Virus record (IMG/VR): IMGVR_UViG_3300030328_001943
Coordinates: 1 to 54,256 of that record
Source of the DNA: a virus
DNA: 54,256 bases
Strand: one strand, 5' to 3'
The translations under genes and the position numbers were made by a program. Shown here piece after piece: positions 14,041-22,582 of this stretch; within the stretch, counting starts at the first letter, position 1, and each line of letters opens with the position of its first letter. The notes under the pieces are model-generated. The model saw only the letters and a program-made list of their open reading frames with translations. It searched no databases and was not told where the DNA came from.

Positions 14041-14903
14041 ATCCATACTTCCTAAAAAATCCCTCTTTAATTAGCTTTTCAGGTGGTCGCACATCTGGAT
14101 ATATGCTGTATCAAATACTAAAAGCACATGACGGCAAGTTGCCAGATGATGTCTTTGTTGTGTTTGCTAATACAGGTAAAGAGATGCCTGAAACATTAGA
14201 CTTTATTCAAGAAGTTGGTGATAAGTGGGGCATAGATATTCGCTGGTTAGAATTAGATATACATGATGAAAGGCCTATATTTAGATCTAAAGAAGTAAAT
14301 TATGAAACTGCAAGCAGAAATGGAGAGCCGTTTGAAGCATTAATAGACAGGAAAATGATGCTGCCAAATACAGTTATGCGGATCTGCACAGTTGAAATGA
14401 AAATTAAAGTCCTGGCAAGGTTCATGAGATCTAACGGTTTTAAAGAATGGGATAATGTTGTTGGCCTTAGATATGACGAACCTCATAGGGTAGCAAGAAT
14501 GAAAGCAAACAATGACAAAGATTTAGAGTCTTGGTTTTCATTAGCACCATTATATGATGCCAAAGTGGTTGTTGAAGATGTTTCAGAATTTTGGAACAAA
14601 AGTAATTTTGATTTACAGCTTACAAACTTTAACGGTAAAACCCCTGCAGGCAATTGTGATCTATGTTATTTAAAAGGTGTTGGAACTCTTACAAGAGTTA
14701 TTAAAGAAAAGCCAGAGCTAGCAGATTGGTGGATAGCACAAGAAGAAAAGATAAGAAAACACAAAGAAAAAATGGGCAGTAAATACAACGCCCAATTTAA
14801 AAATAATATTTCTTTTATAGAATTAAAAGAACAAGCTACAGCGCCCAACGTAATGCCAGAACTTTTTCCTGATGATGGAACGAGTTGTTTTTGTACGGAT
14901 TAA
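14028..14903 (+). CDS. PAPS-reductase-like PP-loop enzyme (adenine nucleotide alpha hydrolase)
   Basis: Members activate substrates by adenylation, using a PP-loop ATP site. The SFSGGRTSGYM motif near residues 17-27 is that PP-loop, followed by FANTGKEMPETLDFI, a family hallmark. Cys residues occur as RIC, NCDLCYLKG and CFC, allowing a metal or Fe-S site in the C-terminal half. At 291 aa it fits the phage branch, which is distinct from bacterial sulfate-assimilation CysH and nearer to DndC-like or nucleic-acid-modifying relatives. A GTG two codons upstream is an alternative start. Sulfur metabolism, DNA or RNA thiolation are all possible. Confidence 0.75.
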   Translation: MDKVNPYFLKNPSLISFSGGRTSGYMLYQILKAHDGKLPDDVFVVFANTGKEMPETLDFIQEVGDKWGIDIRWLELDIHDERPIFRSKEVNYETASRNGEPFEALIDRKMMLPNTVMRICTVEMKIKVLARFMRSNGFKEWDNVVGLRYDEPHRVARMKANNDKDLESWFSLAPLYDAKVVVEDVSEFWNKSNFDLQLTNFNGKTPAGNCDLCYLKGVGTLTRVIKEKPELADWWIAQEEKIRKHKEKMGSKYNAQFKNNISFIELKEQATAPNVMPELFPDDGTSCFCTD

Positions 14904-14928
14904 AAAGAGTGGGGCCTTTCAGCCCCAC
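14902..14928 (-). terminator. Terminator of the leftward ATPase/DUF669 unit
   Basis: GTGGGGC (14909-14915) and GCCCCAC (14922-14928) form a 7-bp GC-rich stem. On the minus strand TCTTTTTAA follows. It lies 12 bp past the DUF669 stop. It may also stabilise the end of the convergent rightward transcript. Confidence 0.88.
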
Positions 14929-14939
14929 CAAGGACACTC

Positions 14940-15425
14940 TTAAAACGATGGCTTATTGCCAACCTTTGGCTTTTCAAGAGCTTTGTAAGTAGGTTCTGCA
15001 GCTGAACTAATTTTAGTTCTATTCTGCTCATCCTTAACAGTCTCACCCAAATTATTAACCCAATCGTTAGGTGCAACATATAAATTAATCATAAGTTCTT
15101 TACCTACAAATTGATTGTATGTAGTTGGAAAACTTGTCATACCTAAAGCTTGAGTAATCATAGTTAAAAAACCATTATTAAGTTTTTTAGTTTCTAGATT
15201 TGGATGCCAAACACTTAAATATTCTCTATAGTTTTTGTATTTACCATTTTCTAGCTCATACACAAACTTTAAGCTTTTGTTTCCATTCTCTTCTTTAATA
15301 TGCTCACTACATTCAATAATTTTAGCTTTAACATATCCATCTGGAGCAACAGTTTTTTTTGGCTCTTGCTCCGCCTCAGGCATATCTTTTGGATCTACCC
15401 AATCTATTCCTTCAAAATCAGACAC
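14940..15425 (-). CDS. DUF669 family protein (putative single-strand-binding partner)
   Basis: The sequence begins VSDFEGIDWVDPKDMPEAEQ, the typical start of DUF669 proteins, and continues with a beta-rich core (GYVKAKIIECSEHI, KSLKFVYELENGKYKNYREY, then WHPNLETKKLNNGFL). DUF669 proteins sit beside phage recombinases and probably act in single-strand DNA metabolism. I take the GTG at 15425 as the start: AGGAGG lies 6 nt before it, inside the end of the ATPase gene, while the upstream ATG gives 13 non-family residues. The resulting 161 aa is normal. Confidence 0.8.
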   Translation of the reverse strand: MSDFEGIDWVDPKDMPEAEQEPKKTVAPDGYVKAKIIECSEHIKEENGNKSLKFVYELENGKYKNYREYLSVWHPNLETKKLNNGFLTMITQALGMTSFPTTYNQFVGKELMINLYVAPNDWVNNLGETVKDEQNRTKISSAAEPTYKALEKPKVGNKPSF

Positions 15426-16164
15426 TATGCACCTCCTGTTCATTATCTGACTGTTCAACAACATTTAACGTATTATCGTTAAATCCCAATTTAGCTATGA
15501 TGTCTGTAGCATTAGTTGGTTCATAAGTCTCCAACTTGCCACTTCTATCTTTCGCAGTAAAACCATCATGTGTACTGGTCTGCAGCCACCTAGTGTAAAC
15601 AGGCTCATCATTCTCACCTTGTTCTTCAGCAACTCTTAAAACCAAGACTTCATCAAATAAATACATGATTTCTTGACCGAGTTTGGTCCCTACCATGAGT
15701 GGTTCATAAATCATAGTATTGTCTACATTTTGTTTGCTCATTTTTGCAAGGAACAAAACGTGCATATGCAGATCTCTGTAAGATCTCATAACATTTACTA
15801 CAGATGATTTAACTAAACCATATGCTTTTCTAGGATCTTTATGTCTTGCAAGCTCAGCTTCTAGCATTACTTCACTAATCTCTGATATTGAATCAAGACA
15901 TACAGTATCATATTCTAAGCTACCATTCTTAAGTTGATCATGAATTTCCATAACTTCATGAGCTTCCTTAACTTCGATAGCATCAACATTTTTGCTGTCT
16001 TTAATGGAAAGCAGTCCAGCCTCTGCACTAATCATTAAGATTTTACCAGGAGCGGTAGAACATAGTGTTGTTTTACCAGATCCTGCCTCCCCATATACTA
16101 AAATCTTAGCGCCCTGATTATCAACTAATTCGCTAGGGCTAACGATACGGTTTTTTATATTCAT
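15418..16164 (-). CDS. AAA ATPase, Sak4-like recombination protein
   Basis: This RecA-like P-loop protein of 248 aa has Walker A VYGEAGSGKTTLCSTAPG near residues 24-41, a following ISAEAGLLSI strand and Walker B YDTVCLDSISEISE near residues 80-95. This matches AAA_24-type phage ATPases, several of which are single-strand annealing or recombination proteins (Sak4 group). The ribosome-binding site AAGGAGTAAAT precedes the ATG. Its promoter carries two operator dyads shared with the divergent HTH gene. It acts with DUF669 and the DUF3799 exonuclease in recombination-dependent replication. Confidence 0.8.
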   Translation of the reverse strand: MNIKNRIVSPSELVDNQGAKILVYGEAGSGKTTLCSTAPGKILMISAEAGLLSIKDSKNVDAIEVKEAHEVMEIHDQLKNGSLEYDTVCLDSISEISEVMLEAELARHKDPRKAYGLVKSSVVNVMRSYRDLHMHVLFLAKMSKQNVDNTMIYEPLMVGTKLGQEIMYLFDEVLVLRVAEEQGENDEPVYTRWLQTSTHDGFTAKDRSGKLETYEPTNATDIIAKLGFNDNTLNVVEQSDNEQEVHSV

Positions 16165-16190
16165 ATTTACTCCTTAAATATATTTGATTT

Positions 16191-16241
16191 ATCCTAACAT
16201 ATCATTTACTATGTGTAAAACATTTATTTAGAATGTGTAAA
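16191..16241. promoter_or_regulatory. Divergent promoters with tandem operator dyads (switch region)
   Basis: Two dyads, TTTAC-TATGT-GTAAA (16205-16219) and TTTAG-AATGT-GTAAA (16227-16241), start exactly 22 bp apart. On the minus strand TTTACA (16214-16219), a 17-bp spacer and TAGGAT (16191-16196) would drive the ATPase. On the plus strand TTTACT (16205-16210), an 18-bp spacer and TAGAAT (16229-16234) would drive the HTH gene. Both promoters lie under the dyads, so one bound protein could control both directions. Confidence 0.6.
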
Positions 16242-16265
16242 ACACAAAAAGTATCGGGATTGTAT

Positions 16266-16625
16266 ATGACAAAAAAAACAAGTTGGATTGACGAAATGCA
16301 GAACAAAAATTATTGGATGGCTGATTATTTCCATATCCAAAAAGTATTGGCAAGCAAACAAATTAAATTGCTTGATGCAATCAACATTAAACCAACATTA
16401 AAGGAAAGACAAGTGAAAAGAATAACATTAAAAGATTGGATTGAATTTCTTGGTATGCCAAAAGCTGCTAAGGAATGTAATGTATCAGAGGCCACTATAA
16501 AAGCCTGGCGATATGGTTACAGACAACCTTCAATTGAAAAAGCAAAAGAAATTATCGTGGCTTCAGAGGGGAGACTGGATTACGAATCTATCTTCGGTGA
16601 AATAAAAGATTTTGTTGAAATTTAA
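16266..16625 (+). CDS. HTH DNA-binding regulator (119 aa)
   Basis: The C-terminal half carries a helix-turn-helix, AAKECNVSEATIKAWRYG followed by RQPSIEKAKEIIVAS, of the YdaS/Cro-like type. This makes it the best candidate for binding the operator dyads next to its own promoter. I chose the ATG at 16266 because the earlier in-frame ATG (16233) overlaps the proposed -10 box. The ribosome-binding site is weak. The N-terminal 60 residues are helical and unknown. It precedes the primase gene by 3 bases, so repression would also tune replication. Confidence 0.7.
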   Translation: MTKKTSWIDEMQNKNYWMADYFHIQKVLASKQIKLLDAINIKPTLKERQVKRITLKDWIEFLGMPKAAKECNVSEATIKAWRYGYRQPSIEKAKEIIVASEGRLDYESIFGEIKDFVEI

Positions 16626-16628
16626 TAA

Positions 16629-18749
16629 ATGTTTCAGCTTAATGTTGATGAACATGATTCATCACACGACTTAGCGCTTGCATATTTTGATAACGGTTAT
16701 AACGTAGTACCTCTTCAAAGGTCCGATAAAAAACCACCGTCTTTTTTTAAAGGTTGGGAACAATATAAAACTACGCGGCCTGAAAGAAGTGAAGTATCTA
16801 GCTGGTTTCAAAATAGAGACAATCTTTCAGTTGCTATAGTTTGTGGTTCATTTTTAGTTGTAGATGCTGACAGCCCAGAGTCAATGACTTGGGTTGAAGA
16901 AAACTTACCTATTACTCCTGTTAAAGTTTTAACAGGTAAAGGTATGCACTTTTATTACAATAATCCACAAAACTATACAACATTTGCCACTAGACGTACT
17001 GACGAGACACCTAGCGAGCGCTTAATAGATATTAGGGGCGTAGGTGGTCTTATTATTGCACCTTTCAATAGACACGCTAATGGACAGATCTATAAGTTAA
17101 AAACCATTCCTGAATGGGATGTTATGGACCATAACGATTTACCTGATTTTACAGAGGTAGAATGGAAAAAAGTAACAGGCGTTTCAAATACTATTTCAAA
17201 TAACTCTACAGCGCCATTTGCATTAGACGGCGTTAATGAAGGTAGCCGTAATGATAGTGCAGCAAGACTAGCAGGCTATCTTATATCTAAAAATGTTAAC
17301 CAAGATTTTATTAAGTTTTTTATGCACTCTTGGAATGATCAAAATAAACCCCCTTTACCTCAAAAAGAAGTTGAAAGTGTTGTAGATAATGTAAAGAAAA
17401 CTCATGATAGAAAAAATGCAGTTGCTCCATTATTTGTTAAAGAACAAGACAACATAAGCCGTCCTAAAAACTTATTTAATCCACCAGGATTACTTAAAGA
17501 TATGTTTGATTTCTGTGAGTCTTTAGCTCAGGTTCCACAACCAGAACTATCCGTTGTTGCAGCTTTGTCATTAGCTAGTGTTAGTTGTGGCAGATTATAT
17601 AGAACTGAAATGAATAATTATTCAAGTTTATATTTTATGTGTGTAGCTAAATCAGGCCAAGGTAAAGAAAACATAAAAACATTTGTTGAGACAGTTTTAA
17701 ACGAAAGCAAACATAAAGATCTTGTCGTAGGAGATGGCTATACATCTAGTGGTGCTGTTCATTCGGTTTTACAAGTAAGACCAACGCAGATCACCATTAT
17801 GGATGAGTTTGGTAAAAGATTAGAGTCGATTAGCCATCAATCAAACTCTAACAGAGAAGATGGCATACAAACTCTTATGGAAGCTTGGGGAAGATGTCAC
17901 GGTGTTTTAAGAGCAGACAACTATTCTTTAATGGGTGTGCCAGATGATGTAAAAGAAAAGATGATGAACAGACAAACTTTAAAACCAGCTATTACCCTGG
18001 TTGGCTTATCAGTTCCAAAGAACTTCTACAAAGCTTTACATAGTGGCCGTATAGCAGACGGTTTCTTAAATAGGTTTATGGTTATTGAATCAAAAGAACC
18101 CAGACGAGTAGCAGGCTTAAAGAAGTGGACAAAGCCACCAGTCACAATAGTCAATTGGATAAACATGATACGTTCATCTCGTTTTCAAACTGACGAATTG
18201 GGACAAAATAATTCTCAATTAAATCCTGCTCAAAATGTTTTAACTTTTGATAATCATGCTAAAGACATGTTGCAAGAGTTTGCAAAAGAAATAGTTCAAA
18301 GACAAGACATACTTGAAAAAGAAAATTTAGAACCGTTGCTTTCAAGATCTAGAGAAAAAGCTATGCGTCTATCTCTAATTTGTGCATTAGCGACAGATGT
18401 AAAAGCTAAGGTCATTAATGGAGATGCTATGCGGTGGGCAATAGACTACGTTAAATACTACGATCTTATGTTTATAGAAGCTTGTAGAGACAAGGTTGCT
18501 AGTTCTGCAACTGAATCAAGAATCAAACAAGTTTTATCATTTATTAGATCTAGAGGTGGCGAGGGTATATCTAAACGAGAAGTTGATCGACATGAATTAT
18601 TTAGAAGTATGAAGTCTTATGAAGTCAAAGAGATTATTGAAAGGCTTACTAATGCAAGAGAGATACAAGAGATTGATGTCAAAGTAGGTGGTAAAGGTAG
18701 ACCAACCAAAAGATATGTAGCAATAGATCCAACATTTTACGAGGAGTAA
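16629..18749 (+). CDS. PrimPol-helicase fusion (bifunctional primase/polymerase with DUF3987-like ATPase)
   Basis: This probably makes primers and unwinds the template. Residues about 10-175 form a Prim-Pol domain: YNVVPLQRSDKKPP, the catalytic VVDADS, TGKGMHFYY with the catalytic His, and DIRGVGGLIIAPF. Residues about 205-260 (NEGSRNDSAARLAGYLI and following helices) match a PriCT domain. From about residue 290 a DUF3987-like ATPase follows, with Walker A AKSGQGKEN near 340 and Walker B TIMDEFG near 388. No separate DNA polymerase is found, so a host polymerase, or the PrimPol itself, must extend. Confidence 0.85.
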   Translation: MFQLNVDEHDSSHDLALAYFDNGYNVVPLQRSDKKPPSFFKGWEQYKTTRPERSEVSSWFQNRDNLSVAIVCGSFLVVDADSPESMTWVEENLPITPVKVLTGKGMHFYYNNPQNYTTFATRRTDETPSERLIDIRGVGGLIIAPFNRHANGQIYKLKTIPEWDVMDHNDLPDFTEVEWKKVTGVSNTISNNSTAPFALDGVNEGSRNDSAARLAGYLISKNVNQDFIKFFMHSWNDQNKPPLPQKEVESVVDNVKKTHDRKNAVAPLFVKEQDNISRPKNLFNPPGLLKDMFDFCESLAQVPQPELSVVAALSLASVSCGRLYRTEMNNYSSLYFMCVAKSGQGKENIKTFVETVLNESKHKDLVVGDGYTSSGAVHSVLQVRPTQITIMDEFGKRLESISHQSNSNREDGIQTLMEAWGRCHGVLRADNYSLMGVPDDVKEKMMNRQTLKPAITLVGLSVPKNFYKALHSGRIADGFLNRFMVIESKEPRRVAGLKKWTKPPVTIVNWINMIRSSRFQTDELGQNNSQLNPAQNVLTFDNHAKDMLQEFAKEIVQRQDILEKENLEPLLSRSREKAMRLSLICALATDVKAKVINGDAMRWAIDYVKYYDLMFIEACRDKVASSATESRIKQVLSFIRSRGGEGISKREVDRHELFRSMKSYEVKEIIERLTNAREIQEIDVKVGGKGRPTKRYVAIDPTFYEE

Positions 18750-18751
18750 GT

Positions 18752-19216
18752 ATGAAAACACCATCATTTGAAACACATTTAGATCAAAAAAGAGAAGAAC
18801 GTATAGCTGGTTTTTTAGAGTCAGAATGGGATGTTTCCTGTCATAAATTACCAATTAGCTATGGCTTAGATTATTGGATTGAATCAAAAGAAAAATGTTA
18901 TTGGTGTGAGGTTAAGTGTAGATCTATACCATATGATAAATACGATACTTTAATATTAAGTGCAAATAAACTTACTAAAGGATCTATGCACTCTATGGCT
19001 ACTGGTTATCCTTTTATTATAGTATTTGGTATGACTGATGGTGTTTACATGCACACTTGGAGATCTGAACAGCGCTATGAGATTATGATGAACATCAGCC
19101 AAAATCCAACATATGCCGAAGATAATGAACCTTATGTGCATATACCTAAGGGCCAAATAGAAATATTGAGAGAAAGTCCACTTGGCTATTTAAGTTCAGA
19201 TATTGGTTATTCATGA
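18752..19216 (+). CDS. PD-(D/E)XK nuclease-like protein (154 aa)
   Basis: The core YGLDYWIESKEKCYWCEVKCRS near residues 30-52 holds the D...E-x-K catalytic set of PD-(D/E)XK nucleases; the string here is the spacing I read, with Asp in GLDYW and Glu-Val-Lys in CEVKCR. Flanking helices suit a small Holliday-junction-resolvase-like or VRR-NUC-like enzyme. It starts 2 bases after the primase stop with an in-gene ribosome-binding site (GAGGAG). It would resolve branched DNA from recombination-dependent replication. Confidence 0.65.
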   Translation: MKTPSFETHLDQKREERIAGFLESEWDVSCHKLPISYGLDYWIESKEKCYWCEVKCRSIPYDKYDTLILSANKLTKGSMHSMATGYPFIIVFGMTDGVYMHTWRSEQRYEIMMNISQNPTYAEDNEPYVHIPKGQIEILRESPLGYLSSDIGYS

Positions 19217-19386
19217 AAAAAAATACCAAGTCTACTAAACTTACGGATGCTCAAACTGCGTGGCTTCAAAGACAGCAATTGTTTGAATCACACCCTATCT
19301 ACAAAAGTAATTTAGTTAGACAGATATGCGTTTTGTTTGATGGCGTTGTTGAAGAAGTAGATGGTAAAAAAATATCTAAACTATAG
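19213..19386 (+). CDS. Small hypothetical protein (57 aa)
   Basis: The frame MKKNTKSTKLTDAQTAWLQR to VDGKKISKL starts in an ATGA overlap with the nuclease stop. It has a basic N terminus, a helix with Gln/Leu, and a hydrophobic strand (NLVRQICVLFDGVVEEV). It ends 11 bases inside the 3' end of the convergent 1068-aa gene. Function unknown; last gene of the rightward replication unit. Confidence 0.65.
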   Translation: MKKNTKSTKLTDAQTAWLQRQQLFESHPIYKSNLVRQICVLFDGVVEEVDGKKISKL

Positions 19387-22300
19387 GTCTGCCAGCTATT
19401 TGCTCGGCAAAATCAATCCTATCAGCATCTAGTCCTCTATTAATATCTATAGATCCAATCTCTGGAAACTGTATCGGTGTAGTTTGTGTAATTTGTCTCT
19501 GACGTGATATTTGATCATCAAAGTCTGCTGCTTGATCAATTGTAGTATCTATGACTTCAGATGCTTGGTCAGAAATCTGATCAATAATGCCTGTTTGTTG
19601 AATATCTTCTGATAGAGCATCAAATTCTTCTTGTGTAAGTTTTGAGAAGTCGTTGAAACCTCTACCTACTAATCTTATACCTTCTTGTCTTGCAGCTTGT
19701 TCAAAAGCTTCTACGACTCTTATTACTGAACCTTTATCTGTTTTAGTCATTAACTTTAAAAATCCAGGCCTAGAGAATAAATTTCTAAACAAAGCAAGAC
19801 TTGCAATAGTAGGCAACATGCTAATGTTGAATGCGTTTACAGCAATACCAGCAGCAATAAGTGTTCCTGCTGCACCACCTCTGCCTACTTCTCCAGGTGT
19901 TAAATCATCTATAGTATCAGCCAAATCTCTCAAACCTCGTCTAGTTTCTCTGCCGAACATAGCATCAAGAGTCTCATCACCATAACTATCCAAACTATTT
20001 TTTAGATTATTTGCTTTGAAAATATCTGTTATGTTTCCTTTGCCATTTAGATCTATAGAATTTTTAATTAATTTATTCATGCTGGCTCTTTGAATTTGTC
20101 CAAAGACTTCTGGTGAAACCGTATCTTTTAAAATCTGTATGTTATTGCCTGCGTTTGGTCTAAATATTTTTTTAGTGGCCTCGTCCACTCCAATTCTAGG
20201 CAACTCTGAGATAGCTGCATTCGCTTCAAAGTCAGCTAATTTTTGTGAATCTTCTGCTAGATCTCTTAATTTATCAACAAATTTTTTACCTGCATTTGGT
20301 TTATACAAACCTCTTTCAGTAGCCGTTATATCATCTGCTAACTTTAAAATATCTTTTGGCTTAAGATTAGGTCTGATTCTGCTTATTTGTTCTATGGTAT
20401 CTGTTATTTGTTGTGCTTGACCATCAAATAACATATCTAATTTTTTTGGATATTGTCCTTGAAATCTTCTAATGTATCTTGCAAAGTCATTAAAATTAAT
20501 TGGATCTAAACCAAAAGATGTGGAATCTTCCAAAGCATCTCTAAACAATCTTCTTTGTAACATAGTTTTTATTTCAAGTTCTTTTGTAGATTTAATTCCA
20601 ACATCTGCTTGATAGCCGTCAAACTCTTTGATAGCTCTAAAAAACATGCCTAAATCTTTATCAGAACCTTTTTTGACTAAAGTTTGAAAAACATCATAAT
20701 CATCAAAAGCACCAGTATTTTCAGCATTTGCTATGGCTCTTTTTATTTTTATATTATCAAAAGCTTCACGTCTGGTTCTATATGTTAAATTAGCGTCTTG
20801 TAATTCTTTGACTACCCCAACTAACTCCTTTTGTTGGTCTTTTGTCATTTTGGGTTCCAGTCTTTCTAAACCTTCAGCATCAAACTTTCTCATAAATATT
20901 TTAGGATCCTGAAAATCATCTAATGTGTTTTCAAATTCTTTCAAAACTTTGCCTAAAAAATTAGAGTCTTGACCCTTGATAATTTCCTGAGCCTCTACTT
21001 TTTTTAATTTACTAATAATGTTTCGCATCTGTGTCAGATTTAAAAGTTCATCTGCTGCGCCACTTGAACTAGATATTTCGTCTAAATATTCAACTAATTG
21101 TTCTACAGCTTTTGCAACACCTGTAACATCTTCTGTTCTTGCTACATTAAAGTTGAACGCTGGATTATTGATTTTGTATTCTTCTGTCATTTTCTTGATC
21201 TTTGGCAATAACCTATGTTTGATGTTGTCAGAAAAGACTCTTTGAGCATTTATTGGTAAAGCAGCAAAAGCGTTATCTAATGCGTTATATCTTTCAAATG
21301 CCTGTTTTAAAACCAAATCATCTGCTTGAGTTAGTGCATCTTTCATAATTCCACCAATCTCATCTTGTGTATAAGCAACATTATAAAGATCGAAATTATT
21401 TGTTTCTTCAACTATATCGTTGAAAAAAGATTCTAATTGTTTTGTAGTGTCAGCCTCTGCTTGTTGTAATTTTCTTAAACGAGCAGTCACTTGTTCATCT
21501 AAAGATCCTTTTGTTGATTCATCTATGTATTTAATCAAAGAAGCTTTTTCGGTATTAATATTTTTAAGAGTCGTATCTAATTCATTAAAGATAAAATCTT
21601 TTAGATCTTCGCCTCTTTTGCCTGGACCAAATATTTGTTCTCCTACGGCCTGCGTTCTACCTACTAACTTTCTACCTAAGGTTTGTTGTGCAACAGCTGC
21701 ACCTGCTTTATAAAGACTTACTTTGCCGTCTTTTATAGCTTTTTGTATTTCTTTCTCAGTTGCTTCTCTGCGTAAGCTTCTATCCAATTTTTTGACATCA
21801 CCTATAGATATTTTTCTAGCAGCTAAGTTATATAATCTCAACTTATCGGTTGCTACATTTTTGCCAAGTAGTAATTTATACCCAGTACCAATTAATTCGC
21901 CAATTGTTTGTCCACCAAAACCTAAAACAAATTCACTACCAAGATTCATAGCTTGTTCATTCCTGTCTTTAAGGTTAAAGCCTTCTTGGGCATCAAGTAC
22001 TTCCTCTGCTGCCTCACCAGCTACAGATCCTAAACCAGCACGAAAAGCTCTTTCTAGCCTAGGTCTACCTACCAGTAAATTGAAGATACCTTTAAATACT
22101 TGTCTTTGTGGAGATAAAGCCGCTATGGCACCTAACACAGGACCTACGGTTCCAGATAGATCTGCTAGATCTCCCCCTTTAAGATTTAAAGTTCTTTCAT
22201 CAATAATAGTGTTGATAGGTTCTTCTGAGCCATCACTTAACGTAACGGTTTTGTAATCTAGACCTAATTGTTTCATGCCCATAGGTGTAACTGCTAACTG

Positions 22301-22582
22301 GCCTTTACTGTTTCTTGTAAAACCATCAGAGCCTAACAAATTAGTCATCAAAGCGTCTTGTTCTGCAAACATTTTAGGTCCTATTTCTATACGGCCTAGT
22401 TTAGATCTCAAACCTTTTATATTGGGGACACCAGTTTCATAATCAAAAAAAACATTATCTAACGACTCACTACCTTGATTGAAAGCAATATCTGCTTTTA
22501 CTAATTTAATAGCCTCATCAATATTATTAGCTTCTTTAGTAACATAATTACCTGGGCTAATTTGTATAGTAAATTCTTGCAT
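19376..22582 (-). CDS. Large putative internal/ejection virion protein (1068 aa)
   Basis: No specific family is recognised. The N-terminal 60 residues form a small alpha/beta part (FTIQISPGNYVTKEANNIDE). Residues about 250-880 are long charged helices with coiled-coil character. A hydrophobic segment near 895-935 (TLIAAGIAVNAFNISMLP, then ASLALF) could cross a membrane, and the tail is Gln/Asp-rich. As the last of four large genes after the gp10-like tail gene, it fits an ejected internal protein that helps DNA cross the host envelope. No lysozyme or transglycosylase motif is visible. Confidence 0.6.
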   Translation of the reverse strand: MQEFTIQISPGNYVTKEANNIDEAIKLVKADIAFNQGSESLDNVFFDYETGVPNIKGLRSKLGRIEIGPKMFAEQDALMTNLLGSDGFTRNSKGQLAVTPMGMKQLGLDYKTVTLSDGSEEPINTIIDERTLNLKGGDLADLSGTVGPVLGAIAALSPQRQVFKGIFNLLVGRPRLERAFRAGLGSVAGEAAEEVLDAQEGFNLKDRNEQAMNLGSEFVLGFGGQTIGELIGTGYKLLLGKNVATDKLRLYNLAARKISIGDVKKLDRSLRREATEKEIQKAIKDGKVSLYKAGAAVAQQTLGRKLVGRTQAVGEQIFGPGKRGEDLKDFIFNELDTTLKNINTEKASLIKYIDESTKGSLDEQVTARLRKLQQAEADTTKQLESFFNDIVEETNNFDLYNVAYTQDEIGGIMKDALTQADDLVLKQAFERYNALDNAFAALPINAQRVFSDNIKHRLLPKIKKMTEEYKINNPAFNFNVARTEDVTGVAKAVEQLVEYLDEISSSSGAADELLNLTQMRNIISKLKKVEAQEIIKGQDSNFLGKVLKEFENTLDDFQDPKIFMRKFDAEGLERLEPKMTKDQQKELVGVVKELQDANLTYRTRREAFDNIKIKRAIANAENTGAFDDYDVFQTLVKKGSDKDLGMFFRAIKEFDGYQADVGIKSTKELEIKTMLQRRLFRDALEDSTSFGLDPINFNDFARYIRRFQGQYPKKLDMLFDGQAQQITDTIEQISRIRPNLKPKDILKLADDITATERGLYKPNAGKKFVDKLRDLAEDSQKLADFEANAAISELPRIGVDEATKKIFRPNAGNNIQILKDTVSPEVFGQIQRASMNKLIKNSIDLNGKGNITDIFKANNLKNSLDSYGDETLDAMFGRETRRGLRDLADTIDDLTPGEVGRGGAAGTLIAAGIAVNAFNISMLPTIASLALFRNLFSRPGFLKLMTKTDKGSVIRVVEAFEQAARQEGIRLVGRGFNDFSKLTQEEFDALSEDIQQTGIIDQISDQASEVIDTTIDQAADFDDQISRQRQITQTTPIQFPEIGSIDINRGLDADRIDFAEQIAGRPIV

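Noticed and set aside
21723-22256. Plus-strand frame of 177 codons opposite the 1068-aa gene
   Set aside because: It has no ribosome-binding site, lies wholly inside a longer gene with normal codon use, and has Ser/Pro/Leu-rich shadow composition.
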